Counted from the first letter of the stretch, positions 1-9,687 are shown. The stretch: 37,049 nt of DNA from an uncultured Alphaproteobacteria bacterium (GCA_903927415.1 CAIYMZ010000066.1:1-37049), one strand, 5' to 3'. Notes: generated from the sequence alone by a model not told the origin. Numbers and translations are program-made.

Positions 1-67
1 CTGGAAAAAGTTTGAAGAAAACGGCATAAAAATTCCGCTACCGCAACATGAAGTGAGGATGGTATGA
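1..67 (+). CDS. C-terminal fragment of an upstream CDS, probably MscS-family mechanosensitive channel (truncated by window edge)
   Basis: Frame 2 reads WKKFEENGIKIPLPQHEVRMV*; resembles the MscS C-terminal pattern (F-x-x-x-G-I-x-I-P-x-P-Q). Stop overlaps next ATG by ATGA. Confidence 0.5.
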   Translation, partial: WKKFEENGIKIPLPQHEVRMV

Positions 68-981
68 TTTGCGCACCCATCGCTCTCTTCGTTTACAACC
101 GAATTGATCACACCAAAAAAACAATTGAGGCTCTGCAAAAAAATTTTTTAGCCGATCAAAGTGAGTTATTTATTTTTTGTGACGATGCCAAGAATCCTGA
201 CGGCGAAAAAGCTGTGCACGCCGTGAGAGACTATGTCAGGACCATTTCCGGATTTAAAAAAATTACCGTGATTGAGCGCGAAAAAAATTTTGGACTCGCC
301 GCTTCAATCATCAGTGGCGTTTCCGAAATCATCGAAAAATTCGGCCGCGTAATTGTGCTTGAGGATGACTTGGTAACCTCGCCGCACTTCCTCACTTTCA
401 TGAATGAAGGCTTAGATTTTTATGAGTCGGAAGAAAAAGTTATCAGCATTCACGGCTACATTTATCCGGTGAAGAAAGAATTGCCGGAAACTTTTTTTCT
501 ACGCGGCGCCGACTGCTGGGGCTGGGCAACTTGGAAAAGGGGTTGGAATTTATTCGAAAAAAATGGCGCTAAACTTTTGGCAGAATTACAGCAAAAAAAT
601 CTCACTAAAAAATTCGACTTCGATGGCTGTTATTCATTCACCAGAATGCTCGAAGATCAAATCGCCGGCAAAAATAATTCTTGGGCAATTCGTTGGTATG
701 CTTCGGCATTTTTGGCAGAAAAGCTCACGCTTTATCCCGGAAAATCTTTGGTGCAAAATATCGGCATCGACGGCAGTGGCACGCATTGCAGCAATAGCTC
801 ATCATTCAACATTGAACTTGGGCAAGAAAAAATTTCTCTCACAAAAATTCCACTTTCAGAAAATTTTGAAGCCCGCGAAGCAATAAAAAAATTCTTCAAG
901 CCAAAAAAATCTTTCATCAAAAAAATTGCTCACAAAATCAGAAAAAAAATAAAAAAATTGAAGGCAAAAACCGATGCTTAA
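64..981 (+). CDS. GT2/GNT-I-like family glycosyltransferase
   Basis: ORF 305 aa; N-terminal PIALFVYNRIDHTKKTIEAL and VIVLEDDLVTSPHFLTFMNEGL (EDD metal/nucleotide-sugar motif). Confidence 0.75.
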   Translation: MICAPIALFVYNRIDHTKKTIEALQKNFLADQSELFIFCDDAKNPDGEKAVHAVRDYVRTISGFKKITVIEREKNFGLAASIISGVSEIIEKFGRVIVLEDDLVTSPHFLTFMNEGLDFYESEEKVISIHGYIYPVKKELPETFFLRGADCWGWATWKRGWNLFEKNGAKLLAELQQKNLTKKFDFDGCYSFTRMLEDQIAGKNNSWAIRWYASAFLAEKLTLYPGKSLVQNIGIDGSGTHCSNSSSFNIELGQEKISLTKIPLSENFEAREAIKKFFKPKKSFIKKIAHKIRKKIKKLKAKTDA

Positions 982-1921
982 TTTTTGTACCTTATTCGAT
1001 TCGAACTATTCGGCATATGGCTTGGCGATGTATGAATCGCTGAAAAAAAACTGCACTGATTTTCATCTTTTTATTTTTGCCTTCGATGAAAAATGTGAGG
1101 AAGTTTTAAAAAAATTAGCGCTGGAAAATGTCACGGTGATTTCGCTGAAAGATTTTGAAGATGAAGAATTACTCAAAATAAAACCAACGAGAGGCAAAGG
1201 TGAATATTGCTGGACATGCACTCCTTCGACGGTTCTTTACGTTCTGAAAAACTTTGGCGTAGCAAGCTGCACTTACCTTGACGCCGATCTGTATTTTTTT
1301 TCTGATCCAAAAATTTTGATTGAAGAGCTTGGCGGAAAATCAGTTTCAATCATCGAACATCGCTACACACCGAAACATGATCAAAGCAAAATTTCCGGAA
1401 AATATTGCGTGCAATTCATGACTTTCAAAAATGATAAAGATGGTTTGGAAGTGCTAAAATGGTGGCGTGAGCGTTGCATCGAATGGTGCTTCGGACGAGT
1501 TGAAGATGGTAAATTCGGCGATCAAAAATATCTCGATGATTGGATGGCGCGATTTAATTGCGTGCGAGAATTAAAAAATCTCGGTGGTGGCGTGGCGCCG
1601 TGGAATATCCAGCAATATCGCTTCGTGGAAAAAAATAAAAAAATTTTCGGCATCGAAAAAAAATCCGGCAAAAAATTTCCACTGATTTTTTTCCATTTTC
1701 ACGGATTTAAAATTTTAAATGAGAAACGAATTAGGCTCACCGAGGGCTACAAAATCTCGCTCAACGCCAGAAATTTAATTTACAAAAATTACGCCAAACA
1801 TTTCATTTTCAAAATGGAGAAGAAAATTTCTCTCCAAAAAAATTCATTTTTAGCAAAAATTTTTGCCCTCCTGCCTCACAAAAAAAATAACAAAATTAAC
1901 ATTTCATGGCTTACATCATAA
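974..1921 (+). CDS. GT8-like nucleotide-diphospho-sugar glycosyltransferase
   Basis: ORF 315 aa; FCTLFDSNYSAYGLAMYESL start and YLDADLYFF (DxD motif); overlaps previous gene by 8 nt. Confidence 0.65.
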   Translation: MLNFCTLFDSNYSAYGLAMYESLKKNCTDFHLFIFAFDEKCEEVLKKLALENVTVISLKDFEDEELLKIKPTRGKGEYCWTCTPSTVLYVLKNFGVASCTYLDADLYFFSDPKILIEELGGKSVSIIEHRYTPKHDQSKISGKYCVQFMTFKNDKDGLEVLKWWRERCIEWCFGRVEDGKFGDQKYLDDWMARFNCVRELKNLGGGVAPWNIQQYRFVEKNKKIFGIEKKSGKKFPLIFFHFHGFKILNEKRIRLTEGYKISLNARNLIYKNYAKHFIFKMEKKISLQKNSFLAKIFALLPHKKNNKINISWLTS

Positions 1922-2274
1922 ATTTAAAAACTTTTTCCGACAATCGTGGAAGCCTTACGGTCGTTGAAGACAGGCAGTTGCCATTCAAAATAAAAAGAAG
2001 TTTTTACATTCATGGCGTTAAGAAGGGCGAGATTCGCGGCAAGCATCGTCATCACAAAGCAATTCAAGCGATGATTTGTTTGGAAGGCAGCTGCAAGGTT
2101 TATAATCACGATGGAAAAAAAGAGGAACGCTTCACTTTGGACAGCCCCTCCAAATGCTTGGTTCTAGAACCGCAAGATTGGCACTACATGGAAGAATTCA
2201 GCGATCACACTGTGCTGAATGTTTTGTCATCGGAATATTTTAGCACTGAGGATTACATCTACGAGCCTTACTAG
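1906..2274 (+). CDS. fdtA: FdtA/QdtA-like dTDP-4-keto-6-deoxyhexose 3,4-ketoisomerase (cupin, WxcM-like)
   Basis: 122 aa; [29 protein letters not shown]...[22 protein letters not shown]...[14 protein letters not shown] is characteristic of the family. Confidence 0.8.
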   Translation: MAYIINLKTFSDNRGSLTVVEDRQLPFKIKRSFYIHGVKKGEIRGKHRHHKAIQAMICLEGSCKVYNHDGKKEERFTLDSPSKCLVLEPQDWHYMEEFSDHTVLNVLSSEYFSTEDYIYEPY

Positions 2275-3368
2275 AACCTATTCATCACTTCGCACACTTT
2301 CTCCACATCTTCTTTCTGATGAAAAAACGAAATCGGCAAACTCAAAGTTGTCGCGTGGATTTCTTCTGAAATTGGGTGTTGCTGATTTTTGAAACTCTCC
2401 CCCATCTCCCTCCCCATGGCCTTTTGTTTGTGCGGCGCGATTGGATAGTGGATTTCTGTTTTGATATTTTGACCGAGTAAAAATTCTTTCAACTGATCAC
2501 GTTTTTGCTGTCTGATGTTAAAAATGTGAAAAACATCGAAATAGTCTGGATGCTGCACTGGCTTGACGAAGTTACTGCTTAAATTTTTAAAATAAACTTT
2601 TGCCAGCTCATTTTTGTGAGCATTTATTTCGTTTAATTTTTTTAATTTGATCGAAAGAAATCCGGCCTGAACCTCGTCAAGCCGTGAATTGTAACCGACG
2701 AGCTCATTGTGATATTTTATTTTTGAGCCGTAATTACGCAGCATTTTTATTTTCTCGGCAAGCTTCTCGTCATTAGTTACGATTGCTCCAGCATCACCTA
2801 AAGCGCCTAAATTTTTTGTTGGATAAAAACTGAAAGCACCGAACTCGCCAAACGTTCCGGCCATTTTTCCGCGATATTTTGCACCGTGAGCTTGCGCCGT
2901 GTCTTCGATTAATTTGAGATTGTGACTCTTACACAAATCCACAATCGGCGCCATCTCGCAGCATTTTCCGTAAAGATGAACAATCATCACGGCGCGAGTT
3001 TTTTTTGTAATTTTTTCGGCGAGTTTTTTTGGATCGATATTGTAAGTCGCGATGTCTGGCTCAACCAAAACCGGTTTCAAACCATTTTGCAAAATAGATA
3101 AAATTGTCGCGATGTAAGTGTTGGATGGAACGATAACTTCATCACCTTTTTCAAACTCAAATGCAGCAAGTGAAAGGGTTAATGCATCTAGGCCAGAAGC
3201 GACTCCAAGACAATGTTTTACACCACAAAATTCTGCAAATTCCTGCTCAAATTTTTCAACATTTTTTCCTAAAATATACCAACCACTTTCAAGTGTTTGA
3301 GCAAAAGATTTTTTATAATCTTCAAAAAAAATTTGATTAAGTTTTGCTAAATTTTCGTATTCAATCAT
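2271..3368 (-). CDS. DegT/DnrJ/EryC1 PLP-dependent sugar aminotransferase (FdtB-like)
   Basis: [76 protein letters not shown] (PLP lysine). The ORF track starts at 3500, but [10 protein letters not shown] at 3368 lies 1 nt after the rmlA stop and is the likelier start. Confidence 0.85.
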   Translation of the reverse strand: MIEYENLAKLNQIFFEDYKKSFAQTLESGWYILGKNVEKFEQEFAEFCGVKHCLGVASGLDALTLSLAAFEFEKGDEVIVPSNTYIATILSILQNGLKPVLVEPDIATYNIDPKKLAEKITKKTRAVMIVHLYGKCCEMAPIVDLCKSHNLKLIEDTAQAHGAKYRGKMAGTFGEFGAFSFYPTKNLGALGDAGAIVTNDEKLAEKIKMLRNYGSKIKYHNELVGYNSRLDEVQAGFLSIKLKKLNEINAHKNELAKVYFKNLSSNFVKPVQHPDYFDVFHIFNIRQQKRDQLKEFLLGQNIKTEIHYPIAPHKQKAMGREMGESFKNQQHPISEEIHATTLSLPISFFHQKEDVEKVCEVMNRF

Positions 3369-3369
3369 G

Positions 3370-4260
3370 CTAATAATTCCTGTGAATTTGTTCGAGATAA
3401 GCTCTGTAAGCCGAACCTTTTTTATATTTTGCAACCAGCTCCGAAAATTTATTTTTATCGATGAAACCCTTGCGGTAGGCCATTTCTTCGATGCAGGCAA
3501 TTTTCAAACCTTGCCGTTTTTCGATGGTGTGGATGAATTGCGAGGCTTCGAGAAGTGAGTCTGGCGTTCCGGCGTCAAGCCAAGCGAATCCTCGTCTCAA
3601 ACGCACCACGCCAAGTTTATTTTTTTTGAGATAGACCTTGTTGATATCAGTAATTTCGAGTTCACCGCGCGTCGAAACTTTGGTTTTTTTGGCGATTTGC
3701 ACCACATCAGAATTGTAAATGTAAAGCCCAGTCGCCGCCCAATTTGATTTCGGATTTTTTGGTTTTTCTTCGATTGAAATTATTTTCTCTTCATCTTCAT
3801 CAAGCTCGATAACGCCATATCTTTCGGGATCGGAGACATGGTAAGCAAAAATAAATCCACCGATTTTATTTGATTTTATTTGTGCAAATTTTTCTTCAAG
3901 ATTTTCGCTGGCAATCTCGGAACCATAAAAAATATTGTCGCCCAAAATCAAACAAACTGGGTCTTTACCAATAAATTTCTCACCAATCAAAAATGCTTCG
4001 CCAATGCCGCGTGGCTGATTTTGCACCGCGTAAGAAATTTTAATTCCGTAATCCGAACCATCGCCCAAATATTTTTCGATGCTTGGCGTATCTTGCGGCG
4101 TTGAGATGGTGAGAATGTTTTTGATGCCAAGATTCATCAAAGTTGCCAACGGATAACAAATCATTGGCTTGTCGTAAACCGGCAATAATTGTTTGCTGAT
4201 GACGTTGGTAAGCGGAGCAAGTCTAGTGCCGTTTCCACCGGCGAGGATGATTCCTTTCAT
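3370..4260 (-). CDS. rmlA: Glucose-1-phosphate thymidylyltransferase
   Basis: [42 protein letters not shown] signature; [16 protein letters not shown]. Confidence 0.95.
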   Translation of the reverse strand: MKGIILAGGNGTRLAPLTNVISKQLLPVYDKPMICYPLATLMNLGIKNILTISTPQDTPSIEKYLGDGSDYGIKISYAVQNQPRGIGEAFLIGEKFIGKDPVCLILGDNIFYGSEIASENLEEKFAQIKSNKIGGFIFAYHVSDPERYGVIELDEDEEKIISIEEKPKNPKSNWAATGLYIYNSDVVQIAKKTKVSTRGELEITDINKVYLKKNKLGVVRLRRGFAWLDAGTPDSLLEASQFIHTIEKRQGLKIACIEEMAYRKGFIDKNKFSELVAKYKKGSAYRAYLEQIHRNY

Positions 4261-4293
4261 AAAGATTTAAAACGTGATTGTGAATCCATTCTG

Positions 4294-4366
4294 CTGTCAT
4301 TCCCGCGAAGGCGGGAATCCAGTATTTTAGAAACTTTCTGGATTCCCGCCTTCGCGGGAATGACAG
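4294..4366. repeat. Paired-hairpin palindromic element (29-nt perfect inverted repeat, 15-nt spacer)
   Basis: Left CTGTCATTCCCGCGAAGGCGGGAATCCAG (4294-4322); right CTGGATTCCCGCCTTCGCGGGAATGACAG (4338-4366). Each arm is itself a hairpin (TTCCCGC GAAG GCGGGAA). Confidence 0.95.
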
Positions 4367-4377
4367 CGAGAAAATAG

Positions 4378-5349
4378 TTAAAGTATCATCGTCCCCGCGC
4401 CACTCTCGGTGAAGATTTCCATCAGCAAAATATTGTCGACGGCGCCGTTCAAAATGTGAGCGTAACCAACATTATTTTCGAGAGCGCTGATGCAGGTTTC
4501 AATTTTTGGAATCATGCCACCCGTGATCACACCGTCGTGAATCATCTGTCTTGCAGTCGCGATGTTGAGGTGACTGATCAATTCGCCATTCGGCAACATC
4601 ACGCCGTCAACGTCGGAAAGAATAATTAATTTTGAAGCATTAAGCGCTGAAGCAATCGCGCCAGCTGCGGTGTCAGCGTTGATGTTAAAAGTTTCACCAT
4701 TGTCACCAATGCCGATTGGCGCAATGACGGGGATGATGTCAGTATCTTCAAAAATATTTAGCACTTCCGGATCAATGGCGTAAGGCTCGCCGACAAAACC
4801 TAAATTCAGAATTTTTTCGATGTTGGAATCTGGGTCTTTTTTGGTACGGGTTAATTTTTTTGCACGAATCAAATTACCATCTTTACCACATATTCCAATT
4901 GCCTTTCCAGCTGCAGCGTTGATTTCTTTGACAATCATTTTGTTAATTGAACCGGCCAAAACCATCTCAACCACATCAACGGTATCAGCATCTGTCACCC
5001 GCAACCCATCAATAAAAGATGATTTGATATTGAGCTTAGTGAGCATTTGACCAATTTGTGGACCACCACCGTGAATCACGATAGGATTGATTCCAACCTG
5101 CTTTAACAACACCACATTTTTAGCAAAATTCTTGAGATTATTGTCACCGCCCATCGCGGAACCACCGAATTTAATTACAAAAGTTTCTCCGGTGAATTTA
5201 CGCATGTAAGGCAAAGCCTCACAAAGAATTTCTGCTTTACGCGCCCATTCCTGACGATTTTTTTCTTTCTGTAGAGAAATATTTTCAATCGGCGTAATGC
5301 TGCCTTCTTTTTCCTTTTTTTTGTCGCCGAAATTGATGATGTTGGTCAT
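4378..5349 (-). CDS. argB: Acetylglutamate kinase
   Basis: FVIKFGGSAMGG, PIVIHGGGPQIGQML, LIILSDVDGVM, GGMIPKIETCISALENNVGYAHILNG. Confidence 0.95.
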   Translation of the reverse strand: MTNIINFGDKKKEKEGSITPIENISLQKEKNRQEWARKAEILCEALPYMRKFTGETFVIKFGGSAMGGDNNLKNFAKNVVLLKQVGINPIVIHGGGPQIGQMLTKLNIKSSFIDGLRVTDADTVDVVEMVLAGSINKMIVKEINAAAGKAIGICGKDGNLIRAKKLTRTKKDPDSNIEKILNLGFVGEPYAIDPEVLNIFEDTDIIPVIAPIGIGDNGETFNINADTAAGAIASALNASKLIILSDVDGVMLPNGELISHLNIATARQMIHDGVITGGMIPKIETCISALENNVGYAHILNGAVDNILLMEIFTESGAGTMIL

Positions 5350-5972
5350 GGTTTTTTGAGAAATTTTTGGAGAGGAATTGTTTCGATTTTAGTAAAATTT
5401 TTGATCGCCGCCGAACTTTTTTGCGACGCTTTTTTTACGAGCGGTAAATCTTCGTTAATGATAATTTTTTCAACTAAGATTTTGCGGCTTTTTAGCGCCT
5501 CAATGGCACAAAGCGTGTGACTAATCGCTCCTAAATAATTAGCACTGACGAGTAAAACCGGAATTTTTAATTCTGCCGCCAAATCCAAAAAAGTTTTTTT
5601 CTTGATTATTGGCGTCATCACACCACCAGCAGCCTCAATAAATAAAAATTGGTTTTGACTTTTAGCCTCAAAAATTTTTTTTAAACAAAATTTTTTAACC
5701 GCGAGAAAATTTATTTTTCCGGCGAGATGCGGTGATACGGCTTTTTCGAAACGCCAAGGAGAAATTAGATCAAGATTTTTTTGAGAAATTCTTTGACCAA
5801 GAGCTATTAAAATTTTTGCTGGATCGGAATTTTTATCATCATCGCGAAATCCACTAACAATCGGCTTGATAGCCATTGCGCTTGGCAAAATTCGACAAAG
5901 TTTTTCAACTAAAAATGTTTTTCCAACATCAGTTCCAATTCCTAAAACAAGATAAATTTTTTGCTTCAACAT
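5346..5972 (-). CDS. bioD: Dethiobiotin synthetase
   Basis: IYLVLGIGTDVGKTFLVEKLC P-loop, AIKPIVSG, FIEAAGGVMTPI. Confidence 0.85.
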   Translation of the reverse strand: MLKQKIYLVLGIGTDVGKTFLVEKLCRILPSAMAIKPIVSGFRDDDKNSDPAKILIALGQRISQKNLDLISPWRFEKAVSPHLAGKINFLAVKKFCLKKIFEAKSQNQFLFIEAAGGVMTPIIKKKTFLDLAAELKIPVLLVSANYLGAISHTLCAIEALKSRKILVEKIIINEDLPLVKKASQKSSAAIKNFTKIETIPLQKFLKKP

Positions 5973-7168
5973 CAGTTTAATTTCGAGAATGTTCCGTAAA
6001 TCGGACCAAAAACTGCAATCGTAATCCAGCCAATCATGCCACCCATGACCATAGTGATTGTTGGCTGAATCATGCCAACCAACTTATCGATCGAATCATT
6101 AATTTCACGATCGTAAAAATATTTGATGTTGTTCAGAGCGCTTTCCATATTACCACTTTCCTCACCAATTTTAAACATTCTCACAACAAGATTTGGGAAA
6201 TAACCGGTTAAAGAAATTGATTTTGATAATGACTGTCCATCTGAGACTTGCTGCTTCACCACAACGATACTTTTTTTTATAGCCTTATTTTTTATGACGT
6301 TGCTAGAGGATTCCAAACATTCGAGCACGCCCAAACCACTTTTGAATGTCATGGCAAAAAACTGACAAAATTTTGCTGATTCAATTTTGCTAATGATGGG
6401 GCCAATGATTGGAATTTTAAGCTTGAAGTCATCAATCCTAACGGCCATTTCTGGGGAGCGCGACAGAAGTTTCACTGACATCCAGAATGCAGGCCCAGAA
6501 AAAATAATCAGATACCAATTGCCTTGCACGAAATCAGAAAACTTGATCAAAGCTATCGTGATTATTGGCAATGCAATGTCTTGCATAGTTAAAAACCCCG
6601 TAACTTTTGGAACCACAACCGAAGTCATGATACCCATCACAACGAACATTAGAAACAAACCAAAAGCTGGGCCAGTCGTGGCCTTTTTAGTTTTTCTTTT
6701 AATGTCCATGTTCCACTTAATGTCTTCAATGATGCTGGCAAAAGAGTTGGAAAGATTGCCGGTTTTTTCACCCATCGCAATCAAGCCGATATAGGTGTTA
6801 TTAAAAACATCCGGATGTTTGGCGAGACTTTCAGAAAAAAGATTTCCGTTCTTGATCGACTCATAAATCTCACGCATCAAATTTTTAATTCTGACAGATT
6901 CTGCTGTTTCCTTCAAATCATTGATTGAATCAACAATCGACACCCCTGCTTTTTCTAGCTGCTCAAGATGCACAAACATAGCGATCAAATCTCTTGGCTT
7001 AACTCTATCAAAAAATCCCGCAGCTTTTTGTTTTTCTTCTTTGAAAGAGATCAGCTCCATGCCGCCTTGATGCAATATCGTCGTTAAATCAGACGGATTT
7101 TCTGCCGACATTTTAGCGTTAACGTAGACGCCATTTTCATTGATTGCTTTGTATCTGTAATGCCTCAT
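5972..7168 (-). CDS. Type II secretion / type IV pilus inner-membrane protein, GspF/PilC family
   Basis: 398 aa with two GspF repeats: VHLEQLEKAGVSIVDSINDL...GNLFSESLAKHPDVFNNTYIGLIAMGEKTGNL and FAMTFKSGLGVLECLE...FPNLVVRMFKIGEESGNMESAL. Confidence 0.9.
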   Translation of the reverse strand: MRHYRYKAINENGVYVNAKMSAENPSDLTTILHQGGMELISFKEEKQKAAGFFDRVKPRDLIAMFVHLEQLEKAGVSIVDSINDLKETAESVRIKNLMREIYESIKNGNLFSESLAKHPDVFNNTYIGLIAMGEKTGNLSNSFASIIEDIKWNMDIKRKTKKATTGPAFGLFLMFVVMGIMTSVVVPKVTGFLTMQDIALPIITIALIKFSDFVQGNWYLIIFSGPAFWMSVKLLSRSPEMAVRIDDFKLKIPIIGPIISKIESAKFCQFFAMTFKSGLGVLECLESSSNVIKNKAIKKSIVVVKQQVSDGQSLSKSISLTGYFPNLVVRMFKIGEESGNMESALNNIKYFYDREINDSIDKLVGMIQPTITMVMGGMIGWITIAVFGPIYGTFSKLN

Positions 7169-7731
7169 CTATTTTTTAATTTTTTCATTTTATTGAGGAT
7201 CATTTCGCGTTTTATTTTTGAAATGTGGTCAACAAAAGTAATTCCGTTCAAGTGATCGATTTCATGTTGGATGCAAGTGGCAAGTAATCCATCCATTTTC
7301 ATAACCTGTTCCTTACCGAGAAAATCCAAAAATTTTACTTTCACTATTGATGGACGAATCACCTCTGAGCGCATGTCGGGGAAGGATAAGCAGCCTTCAT
7401 TGTAAGGCGAATTTTCCGCAGAAAGTTCGAGAATTTCGGGATTAATAAAATATCGCGGATTGGTGTTTTTAACATGAACTCCGCTGCATTCACCGTGATG
7501 ATGGTGATCGTGCCCGTGGGAATTATCTTCAACTTTATAATCAACATCAATCACCACAACTCGTTTCAACACTCCAACCTGCACCGCAGCAAGACCAACA
7601 CCAGATTCAGAATACATCGTTTGCACCATGTTTTGCATAAAATCTCGAAGTTGGTCATCGATTTTTTCGACCGGTTTTGAGATTTTTTTTAAGAGTGGAT
7701 CTGGGGCGAGAACGAGTGGAAGAATTTTCAT
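7165..7731 (-). CDS. def: Peptide deformylase
   Basis: Motifs GVGLAAVQVGV, EGCLSFP and CIQHEIDHLNG; carries a His-rich insertion HGHDHHHHGEC. Confidence 0.95.
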   Translation of the reverse strand: MKILPLVLAPDPLLKKISKPVEKIDDQLRDFMQNMVQTMYSESGVGLAAVQVGVLKRVVVIDVDYKVEDNSHGHDHHHHGECSGVHVKNTNPRYFINPEILELSAENSPYNEGCLSFPDMRSEVIRPSIVKVKFLDFLGKEQVMKMDGLLATCIQHEIDHLNGITFVDHISKIKREMILNKMKKLKNR

Positions 7732-7847
7732 TTATTTTATTTTTTATTTTGAATTTTGAACGCGGCGTTCAAAATTACCTCACGTAAATTGGCTTGGCTG
7801 TAGGCCCCAAAAAAATATTGCTTTTAAATGATGTTTTGGAACTCGGC

Positions 7848-8465
7848 CTAATTGAATTTCTCACTTTCAATTTGTCCATTTTTTTCACAGACAATTTTCA
7901 GCGCTTTTGGGTAAATTTTGTGTTCCTCTTTCAAGATTTTTGCAGCAAGAATTTCTTTGTTGTCGCCAGCTGAAATTTCAACTTCAGCCTGCAAAATAAT
8001 CGGCCCGCAGTCCATTTCTTCACGGACGAAATGCACAGTGCAGCCCGACTTTTTTGCACCAGCTTTAATCGCGTCACCAACCGCATCCGCGCCTTTAAAT
8101 TCAGGCAAGAGCGAAGGATGAATGTTAATCAGCCGATCAAACCAACGCTGCACAAACCATGGTGAAAGCAGACGCATAAAACCCGCCAAGCAAATAATTT
8201 CGGCACCAGATTTTTCAATTTCGGCGCTCATTTTTTTGTCGAATTCTTCGCGCGGATTTTTTTCGGCAGAAAAATTTTTGTGATCAATCACCGCAGTTTT
8301 TATTTTTTTCTCCCGCGCAAATGAAAGACCAGCCGCGTCAATTTTATTCGACAAAACCAAAACCACTTCCGCCGGAAAGTTTGGATCTGCACAAGCCTGC
8401 ACAAGAGCCTGCATGTTGGATCCACGCCCCGAAATCAAAATCGCGATTTTAGTTTTTTTGGTCAT
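7848..8465 (-). CDS. purN: Phosphoribosylglycinamide formyltransferase
   Basis: KIAILISGRGSNMQALVQA; LAGFMRLLSPWFVQRW; INIHPSLLPEFKG; GCTVHFVREEMDCGPII. Confidence 0.95.
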   Translation of the reverse strand: MTKKTKIAILISGRGSNMQALVQACADPNFPAEVVLVLSNKIDAAGLSFAREKKIKTAVIDHKNFSAEKNPREEFDKKMSAEIEKSGAEIICLAGFMRLLSPWFVQRWFDRLINIHPSLLPEFKGADAVGDAIKAGAKKSGCTVHFVREEMDCGPIILQAEVEISAGDNKEILAAKILKEEHKIYPKALKIVCEKNGQIESEKFN

Positions 8466-9447
8466 TTTTTTTCAGAGTTAGCATGTTAATAATCAGCTTA
8501 ATCATGATTTCTTTATTTTCCGACTTCGACTCTGCGACCAATAAAGTCAAGGCTGCAAGACCTATGTCATTAATTACAACTTGTCCGTCAACGCCGAGCA
8601 AACGATGATTTTTGTTTAAGAAATCTACAAATAAAAAAGCTGCAGAGCGTTTATTCCCATCGATGAAGGGATGATTTTTAATCACAAAATAAAGCAGATG
8701 CGCCGCTTTTTCTTCGATGCTTGGATAGGCAGGATTGCCAAAAATAGTTTGATCGAGATTGCCAAGAAGTGCCGCCAGACCATCTTCGCGCTCTTTAGCA
8801 AAAAATGCAGTTGCCTCACCACGCAAAATTAAATCACTTTTTAACTTAGCTAAAGAAGTTCGCGCTGCCACTACAGTAGGGAGTTTACCTCCTTTTTCTA
8901 CGCGCGGCTTCGAAAGCAAACCCTCATCATAACGCTGCAAAATCAAAAAAGTTTGGGTGTAGCGCGTGATAACATCGACAAGCCCGCGACCAGCTTCAGC
9001 AAGAAGTTTGGGATTTTGTGCGACCTTGCGAACTAGTTCCAGCGCGGCTTCAAGCTCTGCAGCGTTTTTTTCAAAACGTTGGCGATGGAGTGTGAAGCCT
9101 TTGGTTAGGTGGTCACGCAGGATGGTGGTTGACCAAATTCTAAACTGCGTAGCACGTTTTGAATTCACGCGATAACCAACGGCAATAACCGCATCAAGAC
9201 TGTAGCTGTACATCTGCCGCTTTTTGCCGTCTGCCGCAACCTGTGCAATTTTTGCACAGGTTGAATTTTTGGAAAGCTCTTCAGTTTTGTAAATGTTCTG
9301 CAAGTGCTTCACTATCACGGTTCTGTCAACTTCAAATACCGAAGCAATTTGATGAGCATCGAGCCAAAGCGTTTCAGAATTTAAACGCACCTCAACAGCA
9401 TTTTTGCCGCTTTGGAAAATAACAATGTCTGACTGGGTTTTTTTCAT
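8449..9447 (-). CDS. RhuM-like N-terminal domain fused to Fic/Doc-family C-terminal domain
   Basis: N-terminus VEVRLNSETLWLDAHQIASVFEVDRTVIVKHLQNIY...YSLDAVIAVGYRVNSKRATQFRIWST (RhuM/KilA-N-like); C-terminus HPFIDGNKRSAAFLFVDFL (Doc-type HxFx[ND][AG]NKR motif). Confidence 0.85.
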   Translation of the reverse strand: MKKTQSDIVIFQSGKNAVEVRLNSETLWLDAHQIASVFEVDRTVIVKHLQNIYKTEELSKNSTCAKIAQVAADGKKRQMYSYSLDAVIAVGYRVNSKRATQFRIWSTTILRDHLTKGFTLHRQRFEKNAAELEAALELVRKVAQNPKLLAEAGRGLVDVITRYTQTFLILQRYDEGLLSKPRVEKGGKLPTVVAARTSLAKLKSDLILRGEATAFFAKEREDGLAALLGNLDQTIFGNPAYPSIEEKAAHLLYFVIKNHPFIDGNKRSAAFLFVDFLNKNHRLLGVDGQVVINDIGLAALTLLVAESKSENKEIMIKLIINMLTLKKNDQKN

Positions 9448-9532
9448 AAATTTTGTGGGTTGGTTTTTGGCGGAATGGATTTGAAAAATCTTGCGACTAC
9501 TGCCTTGATCGCATGTTTGTTATTTTCGCTGC

Positions 9533-9683
9533 AGGTCGGCATTTGTAATGCCGACCTCATGTTCATACGTTTGTTTGGTTGGACATGAACGTTGAGTCGT
9601 GGTTACAAACCCCGACCCGCGCAGGTGACAATGGAGGTAAAAATCTACCAACTTTGTCACCCCGCACTTGTTGCGGGGTCCAG
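9533..9683. repeat. Mosaic of short hairpin repeats
   Basis: AGGTCGGC ATTTGTAAT GCCGACCT (9533-9557); GTCGTGGTT ACA AACCCCGAC (about 9596-9616); TGTCACCCCGCACTTGTTGCGGGGTCCAG (9655-9683) preceded by the opposing half-end GGTGACAATGG (about 9624-9634). Confidence 0.8.
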
Positions 9684-9687
9684 AATT

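Noticed and set aside
6387-6794. 135-aa plus-strand ORF inside gspF
   Set aside because: Antisense to a clear GspF family gene; hydrophobicity mirrors the sense TM codons.
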